64,000 nucleotides of DNA, from positions 124,001 to 188,000 of the forward strand of contig NZ_NFJH01000004.1 in NCBI RefSeq assembly GCF_002159765.1. Reading direction: 5' to 3'. The notes under the pieces are model-generated. The model was not told the DNA's origin. It worked only from the letters and a program-made list of their open reading frames with translations, and made no database searches. This document shows, piece by piece, positions 1-9,410 of this stretch. Positions within the stretch are counted from its first letter, which is position 1. Each line of letters begins with the position of its first letter. The position numbers were made by a program, and so were the translations under genes. This DNA comes from Collinsella sp. An268. GTDB lineage: Bacteria > Actinomycetota > Coriobacteriia > Coriobacteriales > Coriobacteriaceae.

Positions 1-2831
1 CCCACAACCACCCGACCGAGATCGAGCCCTTCGGCGGCGCGGCCACCTGCATCGGCGGCGCCATCCGCGACCCGCTCTCCGGCCGCAGCTACGTCTACCA
101 GGCCATGCGGGTCACCGGTGCGGCTGACCCCACCGTCCCCGTCTCTGAGACGCTTGCCGGCAAGCTCCCCCAGCGCAAGATCGTGACCACCGCGGCCGCC
201 GGCTACTCGAGCTACGGCAACCAAATCGGACTGGCCACCGGGCAGGTCTCGGAGCTCTATCACCCCGGCTATGTGGCCAAGCGCATGGAGATCGGCGCCG
301 TCGTGGGCGCCACGCCCGCGAGCCACGTGCGCCGCGAAGAGCCGCAGCCCGGCGACAAGATCATCCTGCTCGGCGGTCGCACCGGTCGCGACGGCATCGG
401 CGGCGCCACGGGTAGCTCCAAGGCGCACAACGTCGAGTCCATCGAGAAGGACGGCGCCGAGGTGCAGAAGGGCAACGCCCCCATGGAGCGCAAGCTGCAG
501 CGCCTCTTCCGCCGCGGCGACGCGTGCCGGCTCATCAAGCGCTGCAACGACTTTGGCGCGGGCGGCGTCTCGGTTGCCGTGGGCGAGCTCGCCGACGGCC
601 TCTACATCGACCTCGACCAGGTGACCAAGAAGTACGAGGGCCTCGACGGCACTGAGCTTGCGATTAGCGAGAGCCAGGAGCGCATGGCGGTTGCCGTAGC
701 CGAGGACGACGTGGACGAGTTTATGGGCTACGCTGAGGAGGAGAACCTCGAGGCGACGGTCATCGCCGAGGTCACGCACGAGAAGCGCGTCCGCATGGCC
801 TGGGACGGCGACGTGATCGTCGACCTCAGCCGCGCGTTTTTGGCGAGCAACGGCGCGCCCAAGCACCAGAGCGTCCACATCGAGGAGCAGGGCGCAGACG
901 GCCTTCCCAAGATCCCCGGCGAGGACGAGGCGACGTTCGCCGACGCCATGCGCGCCCTCGTCACCAACCTGAACGTCGCCTCCAACAAGGGACTCGCCGA
1001 GCGCTTCGACTCCACCATCGGCGCCGCGACCGTCCTCATGCCCTACGGCGGCAGGACGCAGCTCACCCCGGCGCAGGCGATGGTCGCCAAATTCCCGGTC
1101 GACGGCGAGACCACCACGGTCTCGGGCATGGCATGGGGCTTCAACCCCTACCTCATGAGCGCCGATCAGTATCGCGGCGCCTACCTCTCCGTGGTGGAGA
1201 GCGTCTCCAAGCTCGTGGCGACGGGCTTCGACCATACCCGCGCCTACCTCTCGTTCCAGGAGTACTTCGAGCGCCTGCGCGACGTGCCCGAGCGCTGGGG
1301 CAAGCCCGCCGCAGCCGTGCTCGGCGCCCTCATGGCGCAGGTCGACCTCGGCATCGGCGCCATCGGCGGCAAGGACTCCATGTCCGGCTCGTTCGAGGAC
1401 CTCGACGTGCCGCCCACCCTCGTCTCGTTCGCCGTGGCGACGGGCTCGCTCGACCGCATCGTCTCCCCCGAGTTCAAAGGCGCCGGTCACCGCGTGGCGC
1501 TCATCGCCCCCGCCTACGAGTGGGCGGGCATCCTGCCCGAGCCGCAGAGCCTGAAGGCGGTCTTCGGCTATGTGGAGGAGCTCATCCGCTCGGGCAGCGC
1601 GCTCTCGGTGTCCACTCCGGGCTTCGGCAGCGTGGCGGAGTCCGTGTTCAAGGCGTGCGTGGGCAACCGCATCGGTTTTGCGTACACCCCGGGCATCGAG
1701 GACGAGAACGGGCTCGACCTTCTCGATTACTACTACGGCAGCTTTGTGGTCGAGCTCGCCGACACGGCTGAGCTCGCACCGTACGGCGACGCCTTCGCCA
1801 TCTACGAGCTGGGCGAGACCACCGAGGGCTACACCATGACGTACGAGGGCGAGAAGGCCGAGAGCATCGATCTCGCCGAGCTGCAGGAGCTGTGGGAGGG
1901 CGCCATCGAGAGCGTCTTCCCCTACCGCACGCCCGCATCTGAGGCCGCCCATCTGCCTGCGGTGGAACCCGTGAGCTATCGCTGCGCCGACACCGGGCGC
2001 ATCCGCGCGGTCTACGCCGGCGAGAAGTTCGCGCGCCCGCGCGTGATCATCCCCGTCTTCCCGGGCAACAACTGCGAGTACGACACGGCGCGCGCCTTCC
2101 GTGCCGCCGGCGCCGTGGCAGACACCTTCGTCATCAACAACCTCACGCCCGAGGCCGTCGCCGAGAGCACCCGCGAGCTCGCACGGCGCATCCGCGAGAG
2201 CCAGATCGTCATGATCCCCGGCGGCTTCTCCGGCGGCGACGAGCCGGACGGCTCCGCCAAGTTCATCACGGCGTTCTTCCGCGCCCCCGAGGTGACCGAG
2301 GCGGTGCGCGACCTCCTGCAGGCGCGCGACGGCCTTATGCTCGGTATCTGCAACGGCTTCCAGGCGCTCGTGAAGCTCGGCCTCGTGCCGTACGGCGACA
2401 TCGTGGACGCCACGGCAGACGCCCCCACGCTCACGTTCAACACCATCGGCCGCCACCAGAGCCGCCTCGTGCGCACGCGCATCGCCAGCGACCTCTCGCC
2501 CTGGCTCTCCCGCTGCGCCGTGGACGAGGCCTACACCGTGGCCATCTCTCACGGCGAGGGCCGCTTCGTCGCCAACGACGAGGTGCTCGGTCAGCTCGTC
2601 GCAGGCGGCCAGATCGCCACGCAGTATGTGGACGAGGCCGGCGCGCCGAGCATGGACCTCGACGTCAACCCCAACGGCTCCGTCATGGCCATCGAGGGTA
2701 TCACCTCTCCGGACGGGCGCGTCTTTGGCAAGATGGGCCATGCAGAGCGCCGCGGCGCGGGCCTGTACCAGAACGTGCCGGGCGAGACGTTCATGCCGCT
2801 TTTCGAGGGCGGCGTGAGCTACTTCGCCTAA
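1..2831 (+). CDS. purL: Phosphoribosylformylglycinamidine synthase, PurL with fused PurQ glutaminase (5' truncated)
   Basis: This enzyme makes FGAM from FGAR, ATP and glutamine in de novo purine synthesis. The reading frame is open from base 3, and an HNHPTEIEPFGGAATC segment there is typical of the interior of the synthase, so the start lies left of the window. The last 260 residues or so form a class I glutaminase domain, with the nucleophile cysteine in GICNGFQ and the histidine in SHGEGRF. The protein is therefore the large single-chain form rather than separate PurL, PurQ and PurS. About 942 residues are visible. A strong hairpin follows the stop codon. Confidence 0.95.
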   Translation, partial: HNHPTEIEPFGGAATCIGGAIRDPLSGRSYVYQAMRVTGAADPTVPVSETLAGKLPQRKIVTTAAAGYSSYGNQIGLATGQVSELYHPGYVAKRMEIGAVVGATPASHVRREEPQPGDKIILLGGRTGRDGIGGATGSSKAHNVESIEKDGAEVQKGNAPMERKLQRLFRRGDACRLIKRCNDFGAGGVSVAVGELADGLYIDLDQVTKKYEGLDGTELAISESQERMAVAVAEDDVDEFMGYAEEENLEATVIAEVTHEKRVRMAWDGDVIVDLSRAFLASNGAPKHQSVHIEEQGADGLPKIPGEDEATFADAMRALVTNLNVASNKGLAERFDSTIGAATVLMPYGGRTQLTPAQAMVAKFPVDGETTTVSGMAWGFNPYLMSADQYRGAYLSVVESVSKLVATGFDHTRAYLSFQEYFERLRDVPERWGKPAAAVLGALMAQVDLGIGAIGGKDSMSGSFEDLDVPPTLVSFAVATGSLDRIVSPEFKGAGHRVALIAPAYEWAGILPEPQSLKAVFGYVEELIRSGSALSVSTPGFGSVAESVFKACVGNRIGFAYTPGIEDENGLDLLDYYYGSFVVELADTAELAPYGDAFAIYELGETTEGYTMTYEGEKAESIDLAELQELWEGAIESVFPYRTPASEAAHLPAVEPVSYRCADTGRIRAVYAGEKFARPRVIIPVFPGNNCEYDTARAFRAAGAVADTFVINNLTPEAVAESTRELARRIRESQIVMIPGGFSGGDEPDGSAKFITAFFRAPEVTEAVRDLLQARDGLMLGICNGFQALVKLGLVPYGDIVDATADAPTLTFNTIGRHQSRLVRTRIASDLSPWLSRCAVDEAYTVAISHGEGRFVANDEVLGQLVAGGQIATQYVDEAGAPSMDLDVNPNGSVMAIEGITSPDGRVFGKMGHAERRGAGLYQNVPGETFMPLFEGGVSYFA

Positions 2832-2854
2832 CCGCGCCCGCACAGAACGGCTGA

Positions 2855-2912
2855 GCGCCCCCGGGAACGCCCGCGACCCCTCGTCCGCGGCGCCTTCCCG
2901 GGGGCGCCTGCT
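2855..2912 (+). terminator. Hairpin terminator after purL
   Basis: Two perfectly complementary 13-base arms lie at 2855-2867 and 2895-2907, beginning GCGCCCCC and ending GGGGGCGC, with a 27-base loop. They sit 24 bases after the purL stop codon. The downstream tract is only weakly T-rich (CTGCTTTA), so termination may be partial. Confidence 0.6.
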
Positions 2913-2994
2913 TTACGCCCTGTTCCTCCCGCGTCGCACAGCGAGCGTGCGAGGAACCGCCTGCCGCACTGCTACCGAGAAGGGTGGACAAAAG

Positions 2995-3426
2995 ATGACG
3001 ACCTTCGACATCGAGCGCTTCGTGCGCGCGCAAGACGGCGGCGTGTACGAGCGAGCGCTCGCCGAGATTCGCGCGGGGCGAAAGCTCGGACATTGGATCT
3101 GGTTCATCTTTCCGCAGCTCAAGGGGCTCGGCAGAAGCTCGACTGCCACCTACTACGGCATCGGGAGCCGCGCGGAGCTGGAGGCCTACCTCGCCCATCC
3201 CCTCCTGCACCGCCGCCTGCTTGAGATCGCGCATGCGCTGCTCGAGCTGCCAGGCAGCGATCCGGTTGCCATTTTGGGCGATGTCGACGCCCTCAAAGTC
3301 AGGTCCAGCATGACGCTCTTTGAGCTCACTGGGGCCGACCCCGTCTTTGGCCAGGTTCTCGACAAGTTCTACGCCGGGCGGCGCGATGCGCTCACCTTGC
3401 GCATCGTAGAGCGCACCTGGCTCTAG
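2995..3426 (+). CDS. DUF1810 family protein
   Basis: A 143-residue soluble protein matching the DUF1810 family, whose function is not established. The recognisable family core is the segment around KLGHWIWFIFPQ, then a YYGI stretch and the C-terminal DALTL region. The start at 2995 is preferred over the in-frame upstream start at 2947 because AGAAGGGTGG precedes it at ribosome-binding distance and because the family motif begins right after it (FDIERFVRAQ). It stands alone between the purL terminator and the serpin gene and carries no signal peptide. Confidence 0.8.
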   Translation: MTTFDIERFVRAQDGGVYERALAEIRAGRKLGHWIWFIFPQLKGLGRSSTATYYGIGSRAELEAYLAHPLLHRRLLEIAHALLELPGSDPVAILGDVDALKVRSSMTLFELTGADPVFGQVLDKFYAGRRDALTLRIVERTWL

Positions 3427-3523
3427 CCGCCCCTTGCCTTTGCCCCACGCGCGATGCGCCCCTCGCATACGCAGCGTTGACGGGTATGATGAGAGCGTGC
3501 ACCGTTGCTCCCAAGGAGGCCCC

Positions 3524-4921
3524 ATGCGCGCGTTTCCTTCTTGCCCCCGCGTCTCCGCACCCGCCATAGGCCGACGCCGCCTCGTGCAGCTCGCCGCGCT
3601 GGCGGGAGGGGCCGCCGTGCTGCCCGCCTGGCTTGCCGGATGCGGGGGCGCGCCGACGCTCGCCCTCACCGCGACCGACCTGACCGCCTCCGCCCGCGAG
3701 GCGTCCCGCTCCGTATCTGCTGAAGACGCTTTCGAGACCCTCGGCAACGACGATGCGCGCGCCGCGTCGTTCACCCTCACGGCGCGCCTCATCCAAGCGT
3801 GCTCGGCTAAGGACCGCTCCCGGGACCCCGGCGCCAACACCTTCATCTCCCCGCTTTCGATCGCCTACGCCCTCGCCCTCGCCCAAAACGGCGCGACGGG
3901 CACCACCCTCGATGAGATCGAGCGGGTAACCGGCCTTGCGACCGACGAGCTCAACGCCTTCTTGGGCGCCTATGCGCGCTACCTCCAAACGGGCGACCTA
4001 TGGGGAGACGAGAGCAGCGCCGCAAGCGACGGCGCCATGCCCCTCCATCTCGCGAACTCCGTCTGGATGCGGGAGTCGGACACGTTGGACGTGCGAGACG
4101 ACTACCTCACCACCTGTGCCCGCGAGCTCGACGCCTCCGTCTTCTCGGCGCCCTTCGACGGGTCCACCGTCGACGACATCAACGCCTGGGTGGACGAGCA
4201 CACCGCGCACATGATCGACCGGCTCATCAACGAGATTCCGGATGGCGCGCGCCTCTACCTTATCAACGCCCTCGCCTTTGAGGACGCCTGGGAGGACCCC
4301 TATGAGGATGCGGACGTCGAGGACGACACGTTTACCTGCGAGGACGGCCTCGAGCAGGACATCCGTCTCATGCGCTCGCGCGAGGGCGCATATCTAGAGA
4401 ACGAGCAGTTCCAAGGCTTCATCAAGCCCTATACGGACTATCGATTCGCCTTTGTGGGCCTCCTGCCTCGCGAGCGCGGCGCCCTCGCCGACGCGGTCGC
4501 CGCGCTCGACGGCCCCGCGCTCGAGGCGCTGCTGCAGCCCCTGGCTAACGCCGAGGCCAACGCCGGCCTGCCCAAATTCCGGCTCTCCTACGGCACCGAG
4601 CTCACCGACGCGCTGCGCGCGCTCGGCATGGACGCCGCCTTCGATGCCCTTCAAGCCGACTTCACTCCCATGGGCACCGATGAGGAGGGGCCGCTCTACA
4701 TCGGGCAGGTTTTGCACAAGACCTTCATCGACGTGAACGAGGAGGGGACGCGCGCCGCAGCGGCGACGTCCGTCGGCATAGAGACGAGCGCCGCAGCGCC
4801 GATGGAGGAGCCCGTGGTCTACGACGTCATCCTCGACCGGCCCTTCGCCTATCTCATCATCGACTACCAGCTCGGCATCCCCGTCTTCGCGGGCACCATG
4901 CAGGCGATACCGGACGCATAG
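3524..4921 (+). CDS. Serpin family lipoprotein (secreted protease inhibitor)
   Basis: A 465-residue serpin. The start at 3524 follows AAGGAGG at 3513-3519. The N-terminus has a twin-arginine-like run (GRRRLVQL), a hydrophobic stretch and a lipobox (LAGC near residue 40), so it is probably a lipid-anchored, exported protein. The serpin core starts with an NTFISPLSIAYALAL-type helix. The reactive-loop hinge EEGTRAAAAT fits an inhibitory serpin, and counting from it puts small residues (Thr-Ser-Ala) at the scissile bond. That suggests elastase-like or subtilisin-like targets, which is inference. In gut bacteria such serpins may protect against host or microbial proteases. Confidence 0.9.
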   Translation: MRAFPSCPRVSAPAIGRRRLVQLAALAGGAAVLPAWLAGCGGAPTLALTATDLTASAREASRSVSAEDAFETLGNDDARAASFTLTARLIQACSAKDRSRDPGANTFISPLSIAYALALAQNGATGTTLDEIERVTGLATDELNAFLGAYARYLQTGDLWGDESSAASDGAMPLHLANSVWMRESDTLDVRDDYLTTCARELDASVFSAPFDGSTVDDINAWVDEHTAHMIDRLINEIPDGARLYLINALAFEDAWEDPYEDADVEDDTFTCEDGLEQDIRLMRSREGAYLENEQFQGFIKPYTDYRFAFVGLLPRERGALADAVAALDGPALEALLQPLANAEANAGLPKFRLSYGTELTDALRALGMDAAFDALQADFTPMGTDEEGPLYIGQVLHKTFIDVNEEGTRAAAATSVGIETSAAAPMEEPVVYDVILDRPFAYLIIDYQLGIPVFAGTMQAIPDA

Positions 4922-5007
4922 CGCGCCCGGCACCCGCCCTAAGGCGCCACGGCGCGCCTGCTCGGGCCTTGCGCGCCGCCGCCCTGCGCGGCGGAGAGCA
5001 GAACCGA

Positions 5008-5013
5008 TACAAT
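5008..5013 (+). promoter_or_regulatory. Possible -10 element for the HD protein gene
   Basis: TACAAT matches five of six consensus -10 bases, 83 bases upstream of the start at 5096. No good -35 is seen at the usual spacing, so the call is tentative. Confidence 0.3.
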
Positions 5014-5095
5014 AGACGGCTAGCATGGGTACGGCATCGCGCGGACCGCCGCGCGCCGGCCAGATTTCGCTTGAGACAAGCTTTGAGGTGGTCCG

Positions 5096-6049
5096 ATGAC
5101 ACACAGCGAGGGGGCGGCCGAGGCCCCGGCCGCAATCGACCGCGCGCGGGCGCGCGCGACCTTCGACGCCTACGTGGCTCCGTACGATGCGGATAACCCG
5201 TGCATTGCGCTCAAGGTCGAGCACACCCTGCGCGTGGCCGAGCTCGCCCAGCGCATCGCGCAGGGGGCGGGCTTTACCCCGGTGGGTATCGATATCTGCT
5301 GGCTGGCAGGTCTTCTGCACGATATCGGGCGCTTTGAGCAGCTGAGGCGCTGGGACACCTTCCGCGATGACGACTCGGCAGACCATGCCGCCATCGGCGT
5401 CGACGTGCTCTTTGAGGGGGCGACGCACCTCGACGACCCGGCGCTCGTACACGCTGTACCCGCATCTCGGCCCGATGACGATGCCTTTGCCGCCCATGCG
5501 TACGAAGCGGGCGCGCTCGCCGCGTTTGCCCCCGGCACGGCGGCAGACCCCGCCGGCGCCGAAATCATCCGCGCGGCGGTGGGCTACCACAGCGCCTTTC
5601 GCCTACCCGATGCGCTCGATGTGCGCACCCGCGCCGTCTGCGATGTGGTGCGCGATGCGGACAAGATCGACATTCTGCGCGTGACCTGCACCGACGATGT
5701 CGAGACGGTACTCGGCATCACCGAGGACGAGCTGCTCGCGAGCGACGTCTCGCCCGCGGCCGAGGATGCGTTCTTCTCCCACCGCTGCGTGCGGCGCGAC
5801 GAGCGTCGCGAGCCGGCGGACTATCTTGTGGGTCTCGCGTGCTTCACCTACGAGCTCGTCTACCCTGCAAGCCTCGAGATCGCGCTCGACCAGGGCTTCA
5901 TCTTCCAACCGTTCGAGCGGCCCTTCGGCATCCGCCGCGCCTTCACCAACCGCGCGACGGCGCACCTCATGAACCGCATGGACGGCCACCTGCGCGCCTG
6001 GGTGGACGAGCGCACCGAGGCGAGCGGGGCGCGGACACCTGCATTGTAG
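5096..6049 (+). CDS. HD domain phosphohydrolase
   Basis: A 317-residue soluble protein with an HD-type metal-binding domain: a first histidine in KVEHTLRVAELA (near residue 42), the HD pair in LAGLLHDIGRFEQ (near residue 72), a further histidine in DHAAIG, and an aspartate in RDADKIDI. HD proteins usually cleave phosphomonoesters or phosphodiesters of nucleotides. The substrate here cannot be read from the sequence. The start follows TTGAGGTGG. The gene is a single cistron with no informative neighbours. Confidence 0.85.
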   Translation: MTHSEGAAEAPAAIDRARARATFDAYVAPYDADNPCIALKVEHTLRVAELAQRIAQGAGFTPVGIDICWLAGLLHDIGRFEQLRRWDTFRDDDSADHAAIGVDVLFEGATHLDDPALVHAVPASRPDDDAFAAHAYEAGALAAFAPGTAADPAGAEIIRAAVGYHSAFRLPDALDVRTRAVCDVVRDADKIDILRVTCTDDVETVLGITEDELLASDVSPAAEDAFFSHRCVRRDERREPADYLVGLACFTYELVYPASLEIALDQGFIFQPFERPFGIRRAFTNRATAHLMNRMDGHLRAWVDERTEASGARTPAL

Positions 6050-6275
6050 GCGCAACCGCAGCGCTTGCCCCAGGCGGCTCCGCAACCGGCTCCCATCGCC
6101 ATGGAAACGGCTTTATCCTTGGACGTTACCTTTGATCAGCCATCGGACGAGGCAATGGGAGAAACGTCAGAACTGCGTAAGATATCCCGTGCGATCCGGT
6201 TTTCCGCACCCCCAAGACATACCATGGACAGAGGGCAACGAAACCCATCTGGGGGCTAGAGTGAAAGGACGCAAG

Positions 6276-7355
6276 ATGGCGGAGATGATCGAGCTGGTCA
6301 AACTCGAGCTGTCCCTCGTGACGCCCTCGTCGTACCTCGCGCTCGCGCCCGTCATCGTCTACATAGCGCTCAGCATCCTCTTTCGGATCAGGAGCATGGC
6401 GACGAGGCCCGCTCCGGCGGTGAGCGCCGACGCCTCCCGCCTCGACCCGTCCGTGCACCCCGCTGTGATCGGCTCGGTCGCCCTGGACCAGGGCTACGGC
6501 AGGGACAACACCCTGAACCGCGGCCTCTTCGACCAGGCGGCGGCATCGCTGCTTCACATGGCGGAGCAGGGCATCGTCGAGCTCAGGTTCTTCGATGACG
6601 ACCCGATCGACGCGAACGGCTCCACGGGAGCGCTGCTCAACTCCCTGAGAAGGAGGCATTATCGCTTCCGCTACACGCGCGAGCCCGACCTTCCCCTGGA
6701 CCAGGCCGCGCGGCGCATGCTCTATCCCCTGGACTTCGGGGAATGGGCGGACACCGAGAAGGACCCCCGGGCAAAGCGGCAGAGGGGCGCGTCCTTCCAA
6801 CAGGAGCGGAAGGCCTTCGACGAGGCGCTGCTTGAGGAGGCGATTGCCCTCGACCTCGTGGAGCGCGAGCCCGCGCTCTGCGGCCACATGAGGGGCTGGA
6901 TCTTCTACGCCCTCGAGATATGGCTCTTCATCGGGATCATGCCGCGCCTGGGCTTCTTCATCCTGATCGCCTCCTTCATCGCGCTCTTGATCGCGTGCCT
7001 GGGGATCCTACCCAGGGCGACACGCCTCACGGCGGCGGGCGAGGAGCTCAAGGCGGCGGCATGGGCGGATCGCAGGCGGATCGCGGACCTCGCCCAGCTC
7101 GGGCGGGCGCCGCGTGACCAGGAGGCGTGGGCGCATGCGCTCAAGGCCCTGGTGGCGATGAAGGGCGCTGAGTGCGCCGGCAACATCGTGGAGGAGGCGG
7201 CGGAGGCGGCCTCCACGGCCGAAGCGAGGCGTAACCGATCCCTCGATGCGCTGCTCGCGTGGTGCAGGCCTCCCGAGGGACTCTCCGGCGCCCCCGCGGC
7301 GATAACGACGCTCTGCCAGGCGGGCGAGCGGTCGCGCAACGCCGAGCACGACTGA
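6276..7355 (+). CDS. Membrane protein resembling the C-terminal part of DUF2207 proteins
   Basis: A 359-residue protein with one N-terminal membrane segment (about residues 12-32) and a pair of segments around residues 210-250. The region between them (GYGRDNTLNRGLFDQAAAS and the following MAEQGIVEL) resembles the cytosolic part of DUF2207/YciQ-type membrane proteins, which often read as a small winged-helix-like domain. The long extracytoplasmic domain usual in that family is missing. The start at 6276 is chosen for the GAAAGGA motif ahead of it; the in-frame start at 6132 would add residues of no recognisable character. Function unknown. Confidence 0.6.
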   Translation: MAEMIELVKLELSLVTPSSYLALAPVIVYIALSILFRIRSMATRPAPAVSADASRLDPSVHPAVIGSVALDQGYGRDNTLNRGLFDQAAASLLHMAEQGIVELRFFDDDPIDANGSTGALLNSLRRRHYRFRYTREPDLPLDQAARRMLYPLDFGEWADTEKDPRAKRQRGASFQQERKAFDEALLEEAIALDLVEREPALCGHMRGWIFYALEIWLFIGIMPRLGFFILIASFIALLIACLGILPRATRLTAAGEELKAAAWADRRRIADLAQLGRAPRDQEAWAHALKALVAMKGAECAGNIVEEAAEAASTAEARRNRSLDALLAWCRPPEGLSGAPAAITTLCQAGERSRNAEHD

Positions 7356-7445
7356 CGCGGCGCACCTCCCTTTGACGCGCATCGACCCGGTGCCGTACCA
7401 TGAAAAGCACTGGCACGAACGCCGACGCGAGAGAAAGGGATTGCG

Positions 7446-8198
7446 ATGAGCCTTTGGCCCGAACTCGAGAACCTGAAGCGCTGCACCTGGGTCGACCTTA
7501 CCCATCCGCTCACCAACGAGAGCCCGTATTGGGCGGGCATTCCGGAGGGGTCGGTCGAACTCTGCCGCACCGTCTTTGACTACGACGAGGAGATGCTCTC
7601 CTGCCGCATCCACACCTACAAGTTCCCCGGACAGTTCGGCACGCACGTCGACTTCCCGAGCCACTTCACGCCGGGCAAGCCGGGCTCCGAGGCCTACGGC
7701 GTCGACAAGATGGCCATGCCGCTCTGCGTTATCGACCTCACGCCTAAGATTGCGGCCGAGGGCCCGGACACGGCCGTCACGGTCGAGGACATCGAGGCCT
7801 GGGAGTCCGAGCACGGGCGCATCCCCGGAGGCGCCTTTGTGGCGCTCCGCACCGACTGGTACACCCGCTGGCCGGACAACGACGCCCTCAACAACTTCGA
7901 TGCCGAGGGCGGCGAGCACTGCCCCGGCTGGTCGCTGCCCGCGCTCCAGTTCCTGTATGAGGAGCGCCGCATCCAGATGAACGGCCACGAGACGTTCGAC
8001 ACCGACGCCTCGTTCCTCGCGGCAGAGGCTGATGACCTCGCCTGCGAGCGCTGGGTGCTCGATCACGGCCACCTCCAGGTGGAGGTCATGGCAAACCTCG
8101 ACAAGGTCCCCGCGACGGGCGCTATCGTCTTCGTATCGTGGCCGCACATCGAGGGCGCGACGGGCCTGCCCGCGCGCGTCGCGGCCGTCTTTGCCTAA
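7446..8198 (+). CDS. Cyclase family (kynurenine formamidase-like) metal-dependent hydrolase
   Basis: A 250-residue protein of the 'putative cyclase' family, which includes bacterial kynurenine formamidase and isatin hydrolase. The metal-binding signature FGTHVDFPSHF is present near residue 60, and VDLTHPLTNESPYW at the N-terminus matches the family's opening strand. Substrates in this family are amides or cyclic imides of small aromatic or aliphatic acids; which one applies here is unknown. AAAGGG lies just upstream of the start. A strong terminator separates it from azlC. Confidence 0.85.
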   Translation: MSLWPELENLKRCTWVDLTHPLTNESPYWAGIPEGSVELCRTVFDYDEEMLSCRIHTYKFPGQFGTHVDFPSHFTPGKPGSEAYGVDKMAMPLCVIDLTPKIAAEGPDTAVTVEDIEAWESEHGRIPGGAFVALRTDWYTRWPDNDALNNFDAEGGEHCPGWSLPALQFLYEERRIQMNGHETFDTDASFLAAEADDLACERWVLDHGHLQVEVMANLDKVPATGAIVFVSWPHIEGATGLPARVAAVFA

Positions 8199-8221
8199 CG
8201 CACCCCTATCCCCGCCCGTTG

Positions 8222-8252
8222 AGCGGAGCGCCGCGTGCGCTCCGCTTTCTCT
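8222..8252 (+). terminator. Rho-independent terminator
   Basis: A 10-base stem (AGCGGAGCGC with GCGCTCCGCT) with a 5-base loop is followed by TTTCTCTT. It lies between the cyclase-family gene and azlC, indicating separate transcription. Confidence 0.75.
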
Positions 8253-8274
8253 TGCCTGCCCCCGGAAGCCGCCC

Positions 8275-9039
8275 GTGACTGAAACGACCGATACGACCGG
8301 CGCTGCGCCCGGTGCGCGCCTCGCAGCGCTGCGCGCCGCTTTCCCCTTAACCATCCCCATCCTCGCCGGGTTCGTCTTCCTCGGCATCACCTGCGGCATC
8401 TATGCCGGATCGCTCGGGCTCCCCTGGTGGGTGCCTGTGCTCATGAGCATCGTGATCTTTGCGGGGTCGGCTGAGTTCGTGGTGGCGTCGCAGCTCGCCG
8501 GGGCGTTTGACCCGCTCACCACGTTCGCCGTCGTCCTCATCATCAACGCGCGCCATCTGTTCTACGGCCTCTCCATGCTCGAGCGCTTCCGCGGGCTCGG
8601 CCGCAAGCGCCCCTACCTCATCTTCGGTATGTGCGACGAGACGTTCTCCATCAACTACGCCACCGAGCCGCCCGAGGGCATCGACCGCGGCTGGTTCATG
8701 ACGTGGGTGACGGCGCTCAACCAGCTCTACTGGGTTGCTGGCTGTACGCTCGGCGGGCTGTTTGGAACGCTGGTCGCCACCACGGTCGAGGGGGTGTCGT
8801 TTGCCATGACGTCCCTGTTTGTCGTGATCTTTCTCGACCAATGGGAGAAGGACCATCAGCACTTGAGCGCCGTCATCGGAATCGCTGCCGCCGCCGTAGC
8901 GCTATGCATCATGGGGGCGGACAACTTTATGATTCCCGCCATGGCGCTCATCCTCATCGGCATCGCGTGCACGAGGCGTCGCATCGAGCCCGCCTACGCC
9001 AAGAGCGCGACAGAAGACGACGGGGAGGGCCGCGCATGA
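8275..9039 (+). CDS. azlC: AzlC family branched-chain amino acid exporter, large subunit
   Basis: A 254-residue polytopic membrane protein of the AzlC/YgaZ family, which pairs with AzlD/YgaH to export branched-chain amino acids or analogues. Family landmarks include the GITCGIYAGSLGLPWW region, FAGSAEFV and INARHLFYGLSM. A GTG start at 8275 is preferred because GGAAG lies six bases upstream and the hydrophobic core begins soon after; the upstream in-frame ATG at 8032 lies inside the previous gene and on the far side of a terminator. The stop overlaps the azlD start (ATGA). Confidence 0.88.
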   Translation: MTETTDTTGAAPGARLAALRAAFPLTIPILAGFVFLGITCGIYAGSLGLPWWVPVLMSIVIFAGSAEFVVASQLAGAFDPLTTFAVVLIINARHLFYGLSMLERFRGLGRKRPYLIFGMCDETFSINYATEPPEGIDRGWFMTWVTALNQLYWVAGCTLGGLFGTLVATTVEGVSFAMTSLFVVIFLDQWEKDHQHLSAVIGIAAAAVALCIMGADNFMIPAMALILIGIACTRRRIEPAYAKSATEDDGEGRA

Positions 9040-9362
9040 CGACCCTGCAGATGCTCATCACCATCGGCGCCGCGGGCGCCGCCACCGTCCTCACCCGCGC
9101 CGCGGCCTTTATCGCGTTTCCCGCCGGGCGCGAGACGCCGGCCTTCGTGCGCTACCTCGGCAACGCCCTGCCGGGCGCCGTGTTTGGACTCCTCGTGGTC
9201 TACTGCCTCAAGGACGTCAGCATCTTCTCAGAAAGCCACGGCATCCCCGAGGCGGTGGGCGTCCTCATCGCCGGCGGCCTCTATCTGAAGCGCCACAACA
9301 TGCTGCTCTCCATCGTGGCGAGCACCGTGGTCTACATGCTCCTGGTAAACCTCGCGTTTTAG
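9036..9362 (+). CDS. azlD: AzlD family branched-chain amino acid exporter, small subunit
   Basis: A 108-residue hydrophobic protein with about four membrane segments and the LTRAAAFIAFP and RYLGNALPGAVFGLLVVYCL landmarks of the AzlD family. It overlaps azlC by four bases, so the two subunits are translationally coupled. Together they would form the exporter in the cytoplasmic membrane. Confidence 0.9.
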   Translation: MTTLQMLITIGAAGAATVLTRAAAFIAFPAGRETPAFVRYLGNALPGAVFGLLVVYCLKDVSIFSESHGIPEAVGVLIAGGLYLKRHNMLLSIVASTVVYMLLVNLAF

Positions 9363-9410
9363 GACCGCGCGGGCCGCAGACCAACCGCGACGCCCCGTGG
9401 AGGGGCCTCC

